From: Streptomyces sp. ISL-12
Lineage (GTDB): Bacteria > Actinomycetota > Actinomycetes > Streptomycetales > Streptomycetaceae
NCBI RefSeq assembly: GCF_018614415.1
Contig: NZ_JAGGOO010000056.1
Location: forward strand, 1 to 64,000
Reading direction: 5' to 3'
Length of the DNA stretch: 64,000 nt
The notes under the pieces are model-generated. The model saw only the letters and a list, made by a program, of their open reading frames with translations, did no database searches and was not told where the DNA came from. Position 1 is the first letter of the stretch; each line of letters starts with the position of its first letter. Shown here piece by piece: positions 42,003 to 50,335 of the stretch. Position numbers and translations under genes: made by a program.

Positions 42003-42290
42003 GAGGAGCGTGTGCCGGTCCCGCTGTGCAGCGGGTGCCGGTCCGAGGAGCGGGTGGCGGTCCGTGAGGGGTCGGTTCGAGGAACGTGCGCCGGTCCGAG
42101 AGGGTCCGGTTGGGTGAACGTGCGCCGGTCCGAGACGGTGCGGTTCGAGGAACGTGTACCGGTCCGTCAGGAGCCGGTTCGAGGAACGGTCCGAGAGGTC
42201 CGGTCGGAGGAGCGTGTGCCGGTCCGAGAGGTCCGGTCGGAGGAACGTGCGCCGGTCCGTCAGGAGCCGGGCGGAGGAGCGTGTGCCGGA
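42003..42290. repeat. 33-34-bp tandem repeat array between cebE and cebF
   Basis: About seven imperfect units with the core GAGGAACGTGCGCCGGTCCG follow each other. The first two are degenerate, one unit has lost about 9 nt, and tails alternate between AGAGGTCCGGT and TCAGGAGCCGGT. There are no unique spacers between units. Confidence 0.88.
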
Positions 42291-42302
42291 CGCCACGGAG
42301 CA

Positions 42303-42383
42303 GACCCGCCGCGCACGGCCGGATCTGCTGACCCGCCGCGCACGGCCGGATCTGCTGACCCGCCGCGCACGGCCGGATCTGCT
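42303..42383. repeat. perfect 27-bp x3 tandem repeat
   Basis: Three identical units beginning GACCCGCCGCGCACGGCCGG and ending ATCTGCT occupy 42303-42329, 42330-42356 and 42357-42383. The perfect identity indicates very recent amplification or strong homogenisation. Confidence 0.92.
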
Positions 42384-42452
42384 GCGGACGCCCCCACGCC
42401 GACGGGCCCCGGCCGCCGTACGGCTGCGGTGCGGTCCCGGCGTGGAAGGGGC

Positions 42453-42477
42453 GCGGGCGGCCGGTGGGGCCGCCCGC
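42453..42477 (-). terminator. hairpin after cebE
   Basis: A perfect 10-bp stem, GCGGGCGGCC at 42453-42462 and GGCCGCCCGC at 42468-42477, with a 5-nt loop, lies 9 nt past the cebE stop. It could terminate part of the transcripts so that the binding protein is made in excess over CebFG, a common arrangement. Confidence 0.75.
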
Positions 42478-42486
42478 ACCGCCGGG

Positions 42487-43806
42487 TCAGCCGATGGCCT
42501 TGTCGATCGTCTCGGTGGCCGCGTCCCACGCCTCGTCGGGCTTGGTGCCGCGCTGTTCCATGTTGTTGATCTGCGTGGAGATGGTGTCCTTGATCACGCC
42601 GTCCTTCGGGCCGAGCACGGCGACGGGGATGCTCTTGGCCTCCTCGGCGTACAGCTGGCCGATGGGAGCGTTGTTGAAGTACGGGAGCTTCGCGTTCTTC
42701 ACCTCGGGCAGGTCATAGGCACCCTGGTTGGACGGGAAGATACCGACCGCCTTGAACACGGCCGCCTGCTGCTCGGGCGCGGTCAGCCACTTGACCAGCT
42801 CCTGGGCCTCCTTGACGTGCTTGCCGGTCTTGGGCACGGTCAGGAAGGAGCCGCCCCAGTTCGCCGCGGTCTCACCGGGCGCGCTGGTGATGTCCCACTT
42901 GCCCTTGTAGTCGTCACCGGAGTAGAGCGAGATCTGGTTGGCCATCCAGGCGGGGCACACCACGGTGGCCACGGTGCCCTTGCGCAGCGCCGCCTTCCAG
43001 GGGTCCTGGAACTGGGGCAGACCCTGGGTCAGCTTCTTGGACGCGGCCTCGGCGGCCAGGTTCCAGGCCTTCTGCACCGCCGGGTTGTCCTTGTAGATGG
43101 CGTTGCCGTCGGCGTCGTAGTACTGGTTCTCGGAGGAGCTGACGACACCGTTGAACATCGCGCTCGCGGAGTCCATGAAGAAGGTGCCGTCGGGCGCCTT
43201 CTTCTGGTACTGCTCGGCGAGCTTGAGGTAGTCCTCCCAGCCGCCCGAGACCGCGTCGGCGACGGCCTCGCGGTCGGTCGGCAGGCCCGCCTTCTCGAAG
43301 AGGTCGCGGCGGTAGCACAGCGACATCGGGCCGATGTCGGTGCCGGCGCCGATGACCTTGCCGTCCTCGGCGGTGGCCTGCTTGGCCTTCCAGTCGACCC
43401 ACTGGCTGACGTCGATCGTGTCCTTCAGGTCGACGAACTTGTCCGCCTGGGTGTCGACGACCTCCTTGATGCGGGCGATCTCGACACCGACGACGTCACC
43501 CAGCCCACTGCCCGTGTTCAGCTGCTGAAGGAGCTTGGGGTAGTAGTCCTGCTCGTTGGAGGTGGTCTCTTCCTCCACGTTGATGTTCGGGTGCAGCTTC
43601 TCGTACTTCGCGAACAGGTCGGCCTCCTTGTAGCCGAACTGTCCGTAGTCGGCCACCTTGAGGGTGATCTTCCCGTCGGAGTCCGCGGCGTCCGAGTCGC
43701 TGTCGCTGCTGCATCCGGTCAACAGCAGGGCCGAGGCTGTCAGGACCGACGTGGTCAGGGCCGCTGCTCCGCGGCCGCGGCCGCCGACGGTACGGGTGAT
43801 GCGCAT
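42487..43806 (-). CDS. cebE: cello-oligosaccharide-binding lipoprotein CebE
   Basis: 439-residue extracellular solute-binding protein. Signal peptide with lipobox LLTGC, lipidated Cys near residue 32. The mature body is a CUT1 sugar-binding fold: KITLKVADYGQFGYKEADLF, NGVVSSSENQYYDADGNAIY, TVATVVCPAWMANQISLYSG, and ANWGGSFLTVPKTGKHVKEA. First gene of the cebEFG-bglC series on the minus strand, with a CebR box ~210 nt upstream. Uptake of cellobiose/cellotriose is expected from gene context; specificity is not proven by sequence. Confidence 0.92.
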   Translation of the reverse strand: MRITRTVGGRGRGAAALTTSVLTASALLLTGCSSDSDSDAADSDGKITLKVADYGQFGYKEADLFAKYEKLHPNINVEEETTSNEQDYYPKLLQQLNTGSGLGDVVGVEIARIKEVVDTQADKFVDLKDTIDVSQWVDWKAKQATAEDGKVIGAGTDIGPMSLCYRRDLFEKAGLPTDREAVADAVSGGWEDYLKLAEQYQKKAPDGTFFMDSASAMFNGVVSSSENQYYDADGNAIYKDNPAVQKAWNLAAEAASKKLTQGLPQFQDPWKAALRKGTVATVVCPAWMANQISLYSGDDYKGKWDITSAPGETAANWGGSFLTVPKTGKHVKEAQELVKWLTAPEQQAAVFKAVGIFPSNQGAYDLPEVKNAKLPYFNNAPIGQLYAEEAKSIPVAVLGPKDGVIKDTISTQINNMEQRGTKPDEAWDAATETIDKAIG

Positions 43807-44015
43807 TCCACTACTCCTTGTTCCAGTGGGAACGGGGACCTCAGGAATCAGACCGCCGGGTTCGACGGTCCCGACCTGCCCTCTCGGTTCGAGCAGCGGC
43901 CAGCCCCGGCAACGCGGTGTGCGGTGCGAAGTTGCTGGTCAGAGGTGTGCCATGCCAAGCGGAGGGAAGGGCCGATGGTGCGTTGGTCCGCACGGGAGGC
44001 GTCCCGGCTTTCCCG

Positions 44016-44029
44016 TGGGACCGCTCCCA
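44016..44029. promoter_or_regulatory. CebR-type operator before cebE
   Basis: TGGGACCGCTCCCA differs by one base from the palindrome TGGGAGCGCTCCCA. It lies in the 524-bp divergent region between cebE and cebR. A TTGACA on the minus strand (44069-44074) about 40 nt upstream of the box may be a -35 element. Nothing else was recognised in this gap. Confidence 0.85.
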
Positions 44030-44330
44030 CGCGGCTTGCCCCGAAGACTCCTCGGTGCCGGGCCCAAGTGTCAAGAGTTGAAAACGGCGTTGTTGCTCAA
44101 GCGTGTTCCGGACGTCACGTGAATGTGTCGCGCCGGGGTCGCCGTCCGGCCACGGCCGTGTCGGCTTCGCGGGGGTTTCCACCCTGTTTCCAACCGGTTT
44201 CATGCCAGTTCTTCCCCCATCTCCCCTGCGGTGACGCCCACTTGGGCCGTCCGCGGGGCCTCGCGGAACGACGGTCCGGCTTTCTGAGCCAGAATGAAGC
44301 AGCCCCCCACCGAACGCCGGAAGGTGAACG

Positions 44331-45371
44331 ATGAGCCCTGCCGAGCCGCCCAGGACCGCGGACGTCCGGCGTCCGACCCTGAACGCCGTGGCCGCCCGCG
44401 CCGGCGTCGGCCGCGGCACGGTCTCCCGGGTCATCAACGGTTCGCCCAAGGTGAGTCCCCATTCCCGCGCGGCGGTCGAGCAGGCGATCGCCGAGCTCGG
44501 CTACGTACCCAACCGGGCCGCCCGCTCCTTGGTCACCCGGCGCACCGACTCCGTGGCACTGGTCGTCCCCGAGGCCGAGACCCGGCTGTTCAGCGAGCCG
44601 TACTTCTCGGAGATCATCCGGGGCGTGTCCGCCGGACTGGCGAGCGCGGGAATGCAGTTGCTGCTGGTCCTGGTCCGCGACGAGAAGGAGTACGCGCGGC
44701 TCGCCCCGTACCTGGCGGCGCACCGCGTGGACGGGGTGCTGATGATCGCGGTGCACAGCGAGGACACGCTCCCCGACCAACTGGACGAACTCGCCATCCC
44801 GACCGTGCTGGCCGGCCGGCGCGGCGACAAGGAGACGCTCGGGCACGTCCGCGCGGACAACAGCGGCGGCGCCGAGAGCGCGGTGCGGCACCTGCTGGCG
44901 CGGGGCCGCCGGACCATCGGCACCATCACCGGACCGCTGGACATGGAGGCCGCGCAGGACCGGCTCGACGGCTACCGCGCGGCCCTCCGGGAGGCGTGCG
45001 TCCCCCTCGACGAGGAACTGGTCGCGTACGGCGACTTCACGGAGGAGGGGGGCCGTGCGGCCATGCGGGACCTGCTGCGCCGGCGTCCCGCCCTGGACGC
45101 CGTCTTCGTCGCGTCGGACGTGATGGCCGCCGGCGCCCTGCTGGAACTGCGCGCCGCGGAGAGGCGGATACCCGACGACGTGGCCGTCATCGGCTTCGAC
45201 GACTCGATCGTGGCCCGGCACACCGATCCGCCGCTGACCAGCGTCCGGCAGCCGCTGGAGGAGATGGGCCGCACCATGGCGCGTCTCCTGCTCGACGAGA
45301 TCGCCGACCGCGGCACCGGCCACCGCGAGGTGGTCCTGCCCACGGAACTGGTGATCCGGGCGTCGGCCTGA
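44331..45371 (+). CDS. cebR: LacI family cellobiose-responsive repressor CebR
   Basis: 346 residues. LacI HTH and hinge: RPTLNAVAARAGVGRGTVSR, then VINGSPKVSPHSRAAVEQAI and GYVPNRAARSLVTRRTDSVA. Effector domain: EAETRLFSEPYFSEIIRGVS, DRLDGYRAALREACVPLDEE, VAVIGFDDSIVARHTDPPLT. It is divergent from cebE, the position expected of CebR, whose DNA binding is relieved by cellobiose. GGAAGG precedes the ATG. Its last three codons and stop are the start of a 34-bp tandem array. Confidence 0.9.
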   Translation: MSPAEPPRTADVRRPTLNAVAARAGVGRGTVSRVINGSPKVSPHSRAAVEQAIAELGYVPNRAARSLVTRRTDSVALVVPEAETRLFSEPYFSEIIRGVSAGLASAGMQLLLVLVRDEKEYARLAPYLAAHRVDGVLMIAVHSEDTLPDQLDELAIPTVLAGRRGDKETLGHVRADNSGGAESAVRHLLARGRRTIGTITGPLDMEAAQDRLDGYRAALREACVPLDEELVAYGDFTEEGGRAAMRDLLRRRPALDAVFVASDVMAAGALLELRAAERRIPDDVAVIGFDDSIVARHTDPPLTSVRQPLEEMGRTMARLLLDEIADRGTGHREVVLPTELVIRASA

Positions 45372-45565
45372 ACGGCGGTACTTCTTCGGGCGGGCGTCGG
45401 CCTGAACGGCAGTGTTCCTTCGGGCAAGTGTCGGCCTGAACGGCAGCGCTCCTTCGGGCAGGCGTCGGCCTGAACGGCGGTACTCCTTCGGGCGGGCGTC
45501 CGCCTGAACGGCGGTACCCCTTCGGGCAGGCGTCGGCCTGAAGCGCGGCGCACCTTCGGGCGGCC
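45362..45565. repeat. 34-bp x6 tandem repeat that begins in the cebR stop region
   Basis: Six units of exactly 34 bp start at 45362, 45396, 45430, 45464, 45498 and 45532. Each begins GTCGGCCTGAACGG and ends near CTTCGGGC. The first unit contains the last two cebR codons (Ser-Ala) and its TGA, so the gene tail itself has been copied. The period is not a multiple of three, so the array is not coding. It fills most of the cebR-glucosidase gap. Confidence 0.93.
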
Positions 45566-45639
45566 TCTGCCGTCGGCGGCGTACCGGTCGCGGCCCAGCC
45601 GCCCCCGGGCTCAGTCCAGCCGCCCTCGGACTCCCGCTA

Positions 45640-45653
45640 TGGGAGCGCTCCCA
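45640..45653. promoter_or_regulatory. perfect CebR operator before the second beta-glucosidase
   Basis: TGGGAGCGCTCCCA is a perfect 14-bp palindrome, the consensus CebR box, 37 nt upstream of the glucosidase start. Confidence 0.92.
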
Positions 45654-45676
45654 TGCATAATGAGGTCCCCGACCCG

Positions 45677-45690
45677 TGGGAGCGTTTTCA
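45677..45690. promoter_or_regulatory. degenerate second operator overlapping the ribosome-binding site
   Basis: TGGGAGCGTTTTCA matches 10 of 14 positions of the operator, 37 bp from the perfect box. It contains the GGGAG that would pair with 16S rRNA and ends on the A of the start codon. Repressor could bridge both sites. Confidence 0.6.
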
Positions 45691-47117
45691 TGCCGGAACC
45701 GACATCCGCCGCCTTCCCCCCTGCCTTCCTCTGGGGCGCCGCCACCTCCGCCTACCAGATCGAAGGCGCGGTACGGGAGGACGGCCGTACCCCCTCCATC
45801 TGGGACACCTTCAGCCATACGCCGGGAAAGACCGCCGGCGGCGACACCGGTGACATCGCGGTCGACCACTACCACCGCTACCGCGACGACGTGGCGCTCA
45901 TGGCGGACCTGGGCCTGAACGCCTACCGCTTCTCCGTCTCCTGGTCCCGCGTGCAGCCCACCGGCCGCGGCCCGGCCGTCCAGCGCGGTCTGGACTTCTA
46001 CCGGCGCCTGGTCGACGAGCTGCTGGACAAGGGCATCAAGCCGGCCCTCACCCTCTACCACTGGGACCTGCCGCAGGAGCTGGAGGACGCGGGCGGCTGG
46101 CCCGAGCGGGAGACGGCCTACCGGTTCGCCGAGTACGCGCAGATCGTCGGCGAGGCGCTCGGGGACCGCGTGGAGCAGTGGATGACGCTCAACGAGCCCT
46201 GGTGCAGCGCCTTCCTGGGCTACGGCTCCGGCGTGCACGCCCCGGGCCGCACCGACCACGTGGCCGTCCTGCGCGCGGCCCACCACCTCAACCTGGCGCA
46301 CGGCCTGGCCACGACCGCCCTGCGTTCGGTGATGCCGGCCCGCAACTCGATCGCGCTGAGCCTGAACACCTCCGTCGTCCGGCCGCTCTCCCGGCGCCCG
46401 GAGGACCTGCTGGCGGCCCGCAAGATCGACGACCTGTCCGGCGGGATCTTCCACGGCCCGGTGCTGCACGGCGCCTACCCCGAGCACCTCTTCGAGGCGA
46501 CGGCGTCGGTCACCGACTGGTCCTACGTCCAGGACGGCGACCTCGCCCTGATCCACCAGCCGCTGGACGCGCTGGGCCTCAACTACTACACGCCGACCCT
46601 GGTGTCGGCCGCCGACCCGGACGCCCCCGGCCCGCGCGCCGACGGGCACGGGGGCGGCGACGTCTCGCCGTGGCCGGCCGCCGACGACGTGGCCTTCCAC
46701 CAGTCGCCGGGCGAGCAGACGGAGATGGGCTGGACCGTCGACCCGACCGGTCTGTACGACCTGATCATGCGCTACTCCCGCGAGGCGCCCGGCCTCCAGC
46801 TGTTCATCACCGAGAACGGCGCCGCCTACGACGACAAGCCCGGCGCCGACGGCACGGTCCACGACCCCGAGCGCGTCGCCTACCTGCACGGGCACCTGTC
46901 GGCGGTCCGCCGGGCCATCGCCGACGGCGCCGACGTGCGCGGCTACTACCTGTGGTCCCTGCTGGACAACTTCGAGTGGGCGTACGGCTACGAGAAGCGG
47001 TTCGGCGGGGTCTACGTCGACTACGTGACCCTGGAGCGCACGCCGAAGTCGAGCGCCCTGTGGTACGGCGAGGCGGCGCGCACGGGCACGCTCCCGCCGG
47101 TGGGGACGGCCGAGTAG
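45690..47117 (+). CDS. second GH1 beta-glucosidase
   Basis: 475-residue family 1 glycosidase, a close paralogue of the one at 38132. FPPAFLWGAATSAYQIEGAV, IWDTFSHTPGKTAGGDTGDI, acid/base Glu in MTLNEPWCSAFLGYGSGVHA, nucleophile Glu in LFITENGAAYDDKPGADG. No signal peptide. The ATG at 45690 has GGGAG 7 nt upstream; an in-frame ATG at 45639 would add residues encoded by the operator and is unlikely. Its own CebR box makes it co-inducible with the transporter. Confidence 0.93.
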   Translation: MPEPTSAAFPPAFLWGAATSAYQIEGAVREDGRTPSIWDTFSHTPGKTAGGDTGDIAVDHYHRYRDDVALMADLGLNAYRFSVSWSRVQPTGRGPAVQRGLDFYRRLVDELLDKGIKPALTLYHWDLPQELEDAGGWPERETAYRFAEYAQIVGEALGDRVEQWMTLNEPWCSAFLGYGSGVHAPGRTDHVAVLRAAHHLNLAHGLATTALRSVMPARNSIALSLNTSVVRPLSRRPEDLLAARKIDDLSGGIFHGPVLHGAYPEHLFEATASVTDWSYVQDGDLALIHQPLDALGLNYYTPTLVSAADPDAPGPRADGHGGGDVSPWPAADDVAFHQSPGEQTEMGWTVDPTGLYDLIMRYSREAPGLQLFITENGAAYDDKPGADGTVHDPERVAYLHGHLSAVRRAIADGADVRGYYLWSLLDNFEWAYGYEKRFGGVYVDYVTLERTPKSSALWYGEAARTGTLPPVGTAE

Positions 47118-47144
47118 ACCACCTGTCCGGGGGAGCGGGGAAGC

Positions 47145-47177
47145 GGGGCGCGGCATCCGACGGGGGTGCCGCGCCCC
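47145..47177. terminator. convergent terminator
   Basis: A perfect 11-bp stem, GGGGCGCGGCA at 47145-47155 and TGCCGCGCCCC at 47167-47177, separates the converging beta-glucosidase and chitinase genes. Confidence 0.85.
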
Positions 47178-47186
47178 ACCGGTCCG

Positions 47187-48626
47187 CTACTGCTGGTACC
47201 GGGCGAACTCCTCGGCGAAGGCGCCGTCCGTCTGCTCGATGGAGCTGCACGTGGCGTCGGCCTGCCGCTTGGGGCCGCCGGGGCAGGCCTTGTCGCGGGT
47301 CGCGGACCACATGGAGAGGCTCCCGAGCCCCTTGGCCTCGGCGAACTCGACCAGCTGACCGGCGTCGGCCACGGTGAACACCTCGGTGACGACGTCGTTG
47401 ACGCCGATCATCGGCGTGACCCCGACCGCCTTCCACGCCGCGCTGTCGTCGAGGCCGAGGACGCCCTTGACCTGCGCCTGGGTGGCGGTGGCGGCCTGTT
47501 CGGCGTAGGTGCCCATGTCACCGCTGTAGGAGGCGCCGTAGTCCATCGCCATGATGTTGACGGTGTCGACCGTGACCCCGTTCTCCTTGGCGTTGGCCAG
47601 CAGGTCGACACCGGGCTGGGTCAGACCCTCCGGCATCACCGGGAGGGTGAAGGAGACGTCCAGGTCGGGGTGGTCCGCCTGGAGCCGGGCGATGGCCTGG
47701 GCGCGGCGCGTGTTGGCGGCCGTGTCGGGCAGCGCGCCGCCCTCCACGTCGAAGTCGACCTTGGTGAGGTCGTAGGCGGCCACGACCTTCTCGTACGCCG
47801 CCGCCAGCGCGTCGGCCGAGGAGCAGGTGGTGGCCAGCTCGGAGCCGGCCGCGCCGCCGAAGGAGACCCGGACGTCACCGCCGGCCGCGCGCAGGTCGCC
47901 TATCTGCGCGGCCACGGCGTCGCTCGCCAGGTCGGTGACGCCGCCCCACTTGGGGATGCAGCTCCCGCCGTCGGTGACGAAGGCGAGGTTGTACTCCTTG
48001 ACGCCCGTCGCCTCGGCGTTGGCCAGCAGGTCGTAGGCCGGGTAGAGCGAGGTGTCGACGTACGGGGCGAACCCGGCGCTGCCGGTGGTCCCGCTGCCGG
48101 TGTCCTCGGTCGCGGTGACCGTGGGCGTGGGGGTGGGCGTGGCCGTCGGGGTGGTGGTCGGGGTGTCGGTGGGCCGGCCGCTGGGCTCGGGGGTGGCGCC
48201 CTCGTCCGTGGAACAGGCGGCACCGTCGACGCGGCAGCCGTCCGGGTCGCCGGTGCCCTGGACGACGAAGCCGACGGTGACCGACTCACCGGCCGCCAGC
48301 CCGTCGGTGTCCCACTTCGGCGCGGTCACGGTCACGTGCTGTCCGCTCACCCGGGACTCGCCGTTCCACAGGGAGCCGAGCTTCGTCCCCGAGGGCAGGT
48401 CGAACTCCAGTGTCCAGTCCGCCTTCTTCTCCGCGCTGTCGTTGGTGACGACGTACTGCGCGGTGTATCCCGTCTCCCAGGTGCTGGTCCTGGTGTAGGC
48501 GGCGCCGACTCCCGCCGCGTGGGCCGCGCTGGTGAACAGCAGCGCGCCGCCGCCCGCGACGGCCGCTGCCACGACCGCGCCGATCGCCTTGTTCCTGCCG
48601 CTGATCCTGCGCCGGTGCGTACTCAT
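47187..48626 (-). CDS. secreted GH18 chitinase with CBM2
   Basis: 479 residues. Signal peptide with basic MSTHRRRISGRNKAIG and a hydrophobic core ending AHAAG. A family 2 carbohydrate-binding module follows (YTAQYVVTNDSAEKKADWTL, LGSLWNGESRVSGQHVTVTA, a terminal Cys pair), then a Pro/Thr linker (TPTATPTPTPTVTATE) and a GH18 TIM barrel. The catalytic DxxDxDxE strand appears as LTKVDFDVEGG with Glu as acid. VNIMAMDYGASYSGDMGTYA and LGSLSMWSATRDKACPGG belong to the barrel. It should release chitobiose from chitin outside the cell. The frame is open to 48695, but 48626 starts the signal peptide. Confidence 0.92.
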   Translation of the reverse strand: MSTHRRRISGRNKAIGAVVAAAVAGGGALLFTSAAHAAGVGAAYTRTSTWETGYTAQYVVTNDSAEKKADWTLEFDLPSGTKLGSLWNGESRVSGQHVTVTAPKWDTDGLAAGESVTVGFVVQGTGDPDGCRVDGAACSTDEGATPEPSGRPTDTPTTTPTATPTPTPTVTATEDTGSGTTGSAGFAPYVDTSLYPAYDLLANAEATGVKEYNLAFVTDGGSCIPKWGGVTDLASDAVAAQIGDLRAAGGDVRVSFGGAAGSELATTCSSADALAAAYEKVVAAYDLTKVDFDVEGGALPDTAANTRRAQAIARLQADHPDLDVSFTLPVMPEGLTQPGVDLLANAKENGVTVDTVNIMAMDYGASYSGDMGTYAEQAATATQAQVKGVLGLDDSAAWKAVGVTPMIGVNDVVTEVFTVADAGQLVEFAEAKGLGSLSMWSATRDKACPGGPKRQADATCSSIEQTDGAFAEEFARYQQ

Positions 48627-48736
48627 GGCGTGCCTGCTTTCCCTGCTTGCCGGAGGTGGGGTGCGGCAGCACGCTAGCGACGCCGGAACGGGCAAAAAGC
48701 CTGATCCGGGCGGCAGTTGGCGATCTTAGGGTGCGC

Positions 48737-50335
48737 TTAAGGAAGGGATCGGGACCGGTTAAAGGTGCGGACGGTCCGGACGGCACCGCGCAGCCTGCGC
48801 CTGCGTACGGCCCCCCGGTGCCCGCGCCGCACGGGCGCCGCCCGGCCGTCCAGCTGGAGCCAGATCCGCACCTCGGTCCCGCCGAGCACGGAGGAGCCGA
48901 TCCGTACGTCCCCGCCCGTGGACTCCGCGAGCCGGCGCACGATGTCCAGCCCCAGGCCGGTCGACCCGTCGCTGCCCGACCCCCGGCCGCGCGCCATCGC
49001 CGCGCCGGGGTCGGGTATGCCGGGGCCCGCGTCCGAGACCAGCACGATCACCGCGTCCTCGGCGTTGTGCACGTCGACCGCGAAGGCGGTGCCCTCCGGG
49101 GTGTGCCGGAAGACGTTGCCGAGCAGCGCGTCGAGGGCGGCGGCCAGGTCGGCGCGGGCCACGGGTATCCGCACCGGCCGGTCGGCGCCGGCCACCCGCC
49201 ACTTGCGTCCCTCGTCCTCGGCCAGCGCCGACCAGAACCCCATCCGCTCGCGCACCACCTCGGCGGCGTCGCACCCCGCGCCGGGTCCGGCGACCGCCGT
49301 CTGCGGTCTGGCGTCGCGGGCGGTACGGATGATGGTGTCGACCTCGCGCTCCAACTGCTCGACGGCGGCCCGGGTCTGCTCGGCGGCCGGCCCCTCGCCG
49401 AGCGAGGCCGCGTTGAGGCGGAGCACGGTCAGCGGGGTGCGCAGCCGGTGGGAGAGGTCGGCGGCCAGTTCCCGTTCGTTGGCGAGGAGCTGGACGACCT
49501 GGTCGGCCATGGAGTTGAACGCGACGGCGGCGGAGCGCAGTTCCGGCGGGCCCTCCTCCGGCACCCGGGCACCGAGCTTGCCCTCGCCCAGTTCCTGGGC
49601 CCCTTCGGCCAGGCGCTGCGCGGGCTGCACCATGCGTACGCCGAGCCGGTCGGCGACGGCGACCGAGCCGACGATCAGCGCGGCGCCGACGGCGGCGAGC
49701 ACCGCCCAGGCCGTGCCCACGCCGTTGCTGACCTCGGACTCGGGGACGTAGACCTCGACGACGGCGATCGCGCCGGAGCTGAGCGCGACCGGCTGGAGCA
49801 GCACGGAGCCGTCGGGCACCTGGGTGGTGGAGGCGCGCCCCAGTCTCCGTACGGCGGCGATGTCCTCGGCGGCGGCCCGCTCGGGCCCGATGTCGAAGCC
49901 GCCGGTCGCGCCACCGGCCTCACCGACCGTTGCGGCACCGGCCCCGTCACCCTCCGTACCGCCCCCGCCGTCCCCGCCGTCCGTACGGTCCGTACGGTCC
50001 GTACGGTCGGTACGGTCGGTACGGTCGGTACGGTCGGTACGGTCGGTACCGTCCGCCGCGTCCGTGCCGTCCCCGTCGTCCGTGCCGTCACCGGTCGCCG
50101 GTATGTGCACGGCGATCGCCGCGTCGTCCGAGCCGGCGGAGGCGACGACGCGCTCCAGTTGCTCGCGGTCGGTGGTGATGGACAGCGCGGGGGCGACCGC
50201 CGCGGCCTCCCGTTCGGCGTTGGAGAACGCCCGGTCGCGGGCCATCTCCCGGACGACCAGTCCGAGCGGGACGGCGAAGGCGACCACGACCATCGCGGTC
50301 ACCGCCAGCGACACCTTGACCAGCGCCCACCTCAT
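48737..50335 (-). CDS. sensor histidine kinase
   Basis: 532-residue membrane kinase. TM1 is ALVKVSLAVTAMVVVAFAVP at residues 5-25; an extracytoplasmic region of about 180 residues contains a run of Arg-Thr-Asp repeats; TM2 is WAVLAAVGAALIVGSVAVAD. HAMP-like RMVQPAQRLAEGAQELGEGK precedes the phosphoacceptor helix LAADLSHRLRTPLTVLRLNA (His). The ATPase domain has LLGNVFRHTPEGTAFAV (N box), VSDAGPGIPDPG (G1) and STGLGLDIVRRLAESTGGDV (G2). Its ATG overlaps the response regulator stop by 4 nt. The stimulus is unknown. Confidence 0.92.
   Translation of the reverse strand: MRWALVKVSLAVTAMVVVAFAVPLGLVVREMARDRAFSNAEREAAAVAPALSITTDREQLERVVASAGSDDAAIAVHIPATGDGTDDGDGTDAADGTDRTDRTDRTDRTDRTDRTDRTDGGDGGGGTEGDGAGAATVGEAGGATGGFDIGPERAAAEDIAAVRRLGRASTTQVPDGSVLLQPVALSSGAIAVVEVYVPESEVSNGVGTAWAVLAAVGAALIVGSVAVADRLGVRMVQPAQRLAEGAQELGEGKLGARVPEEGPPELRSAAVAFNSMADQVVQLLANERELAADLSHRLRTPLTVLRLNAASLGEGPAAEQTRAAVEQLEREVDTIIRTARDARPQTAVAGPGAGCDAAEVVRERMGFWSALAEDEGRKWRVAGADRPVRIPVARADLAAALDALLGNVFRHTPEGTAFAVDVHNAEDAVIVLVSDAGPGIPDPGAAMARGRGSGSDGSTGLGLDIVRRLAESTGGDVRIGSSVLGGTEVRIWLQLDGRAAPVRRGHRGAVRRRRLRGAVRTVRTFNRSRSLP
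49981..50052. repeat. 9-bp tandem repeat inside the kinase gene
   Basis: About eight copies of a 9-bp unit (GTACGGTCC / GTACGGTCG on the plus strand) encode the Arg-Thr-Asp repeats of the kinase sensor region. Because the unit is three codons, copy-number change keeps the frame. Confidence 0.92.

Noticed and set aside
42003..42383. Possible CRISPR array between cebE and cebF
   Set aside because: Units follow each other directly with no unique spacers, one unit is shortened, and no cas genes are present except a Cas4-like nuclease 14 kb away in a different context.
45362..45565. Possible CRISPR array after cebR
   Set aside because: The 34-bp units are contiguous and the first includes the cebR stop codon; a tandem repeat explains it fully.
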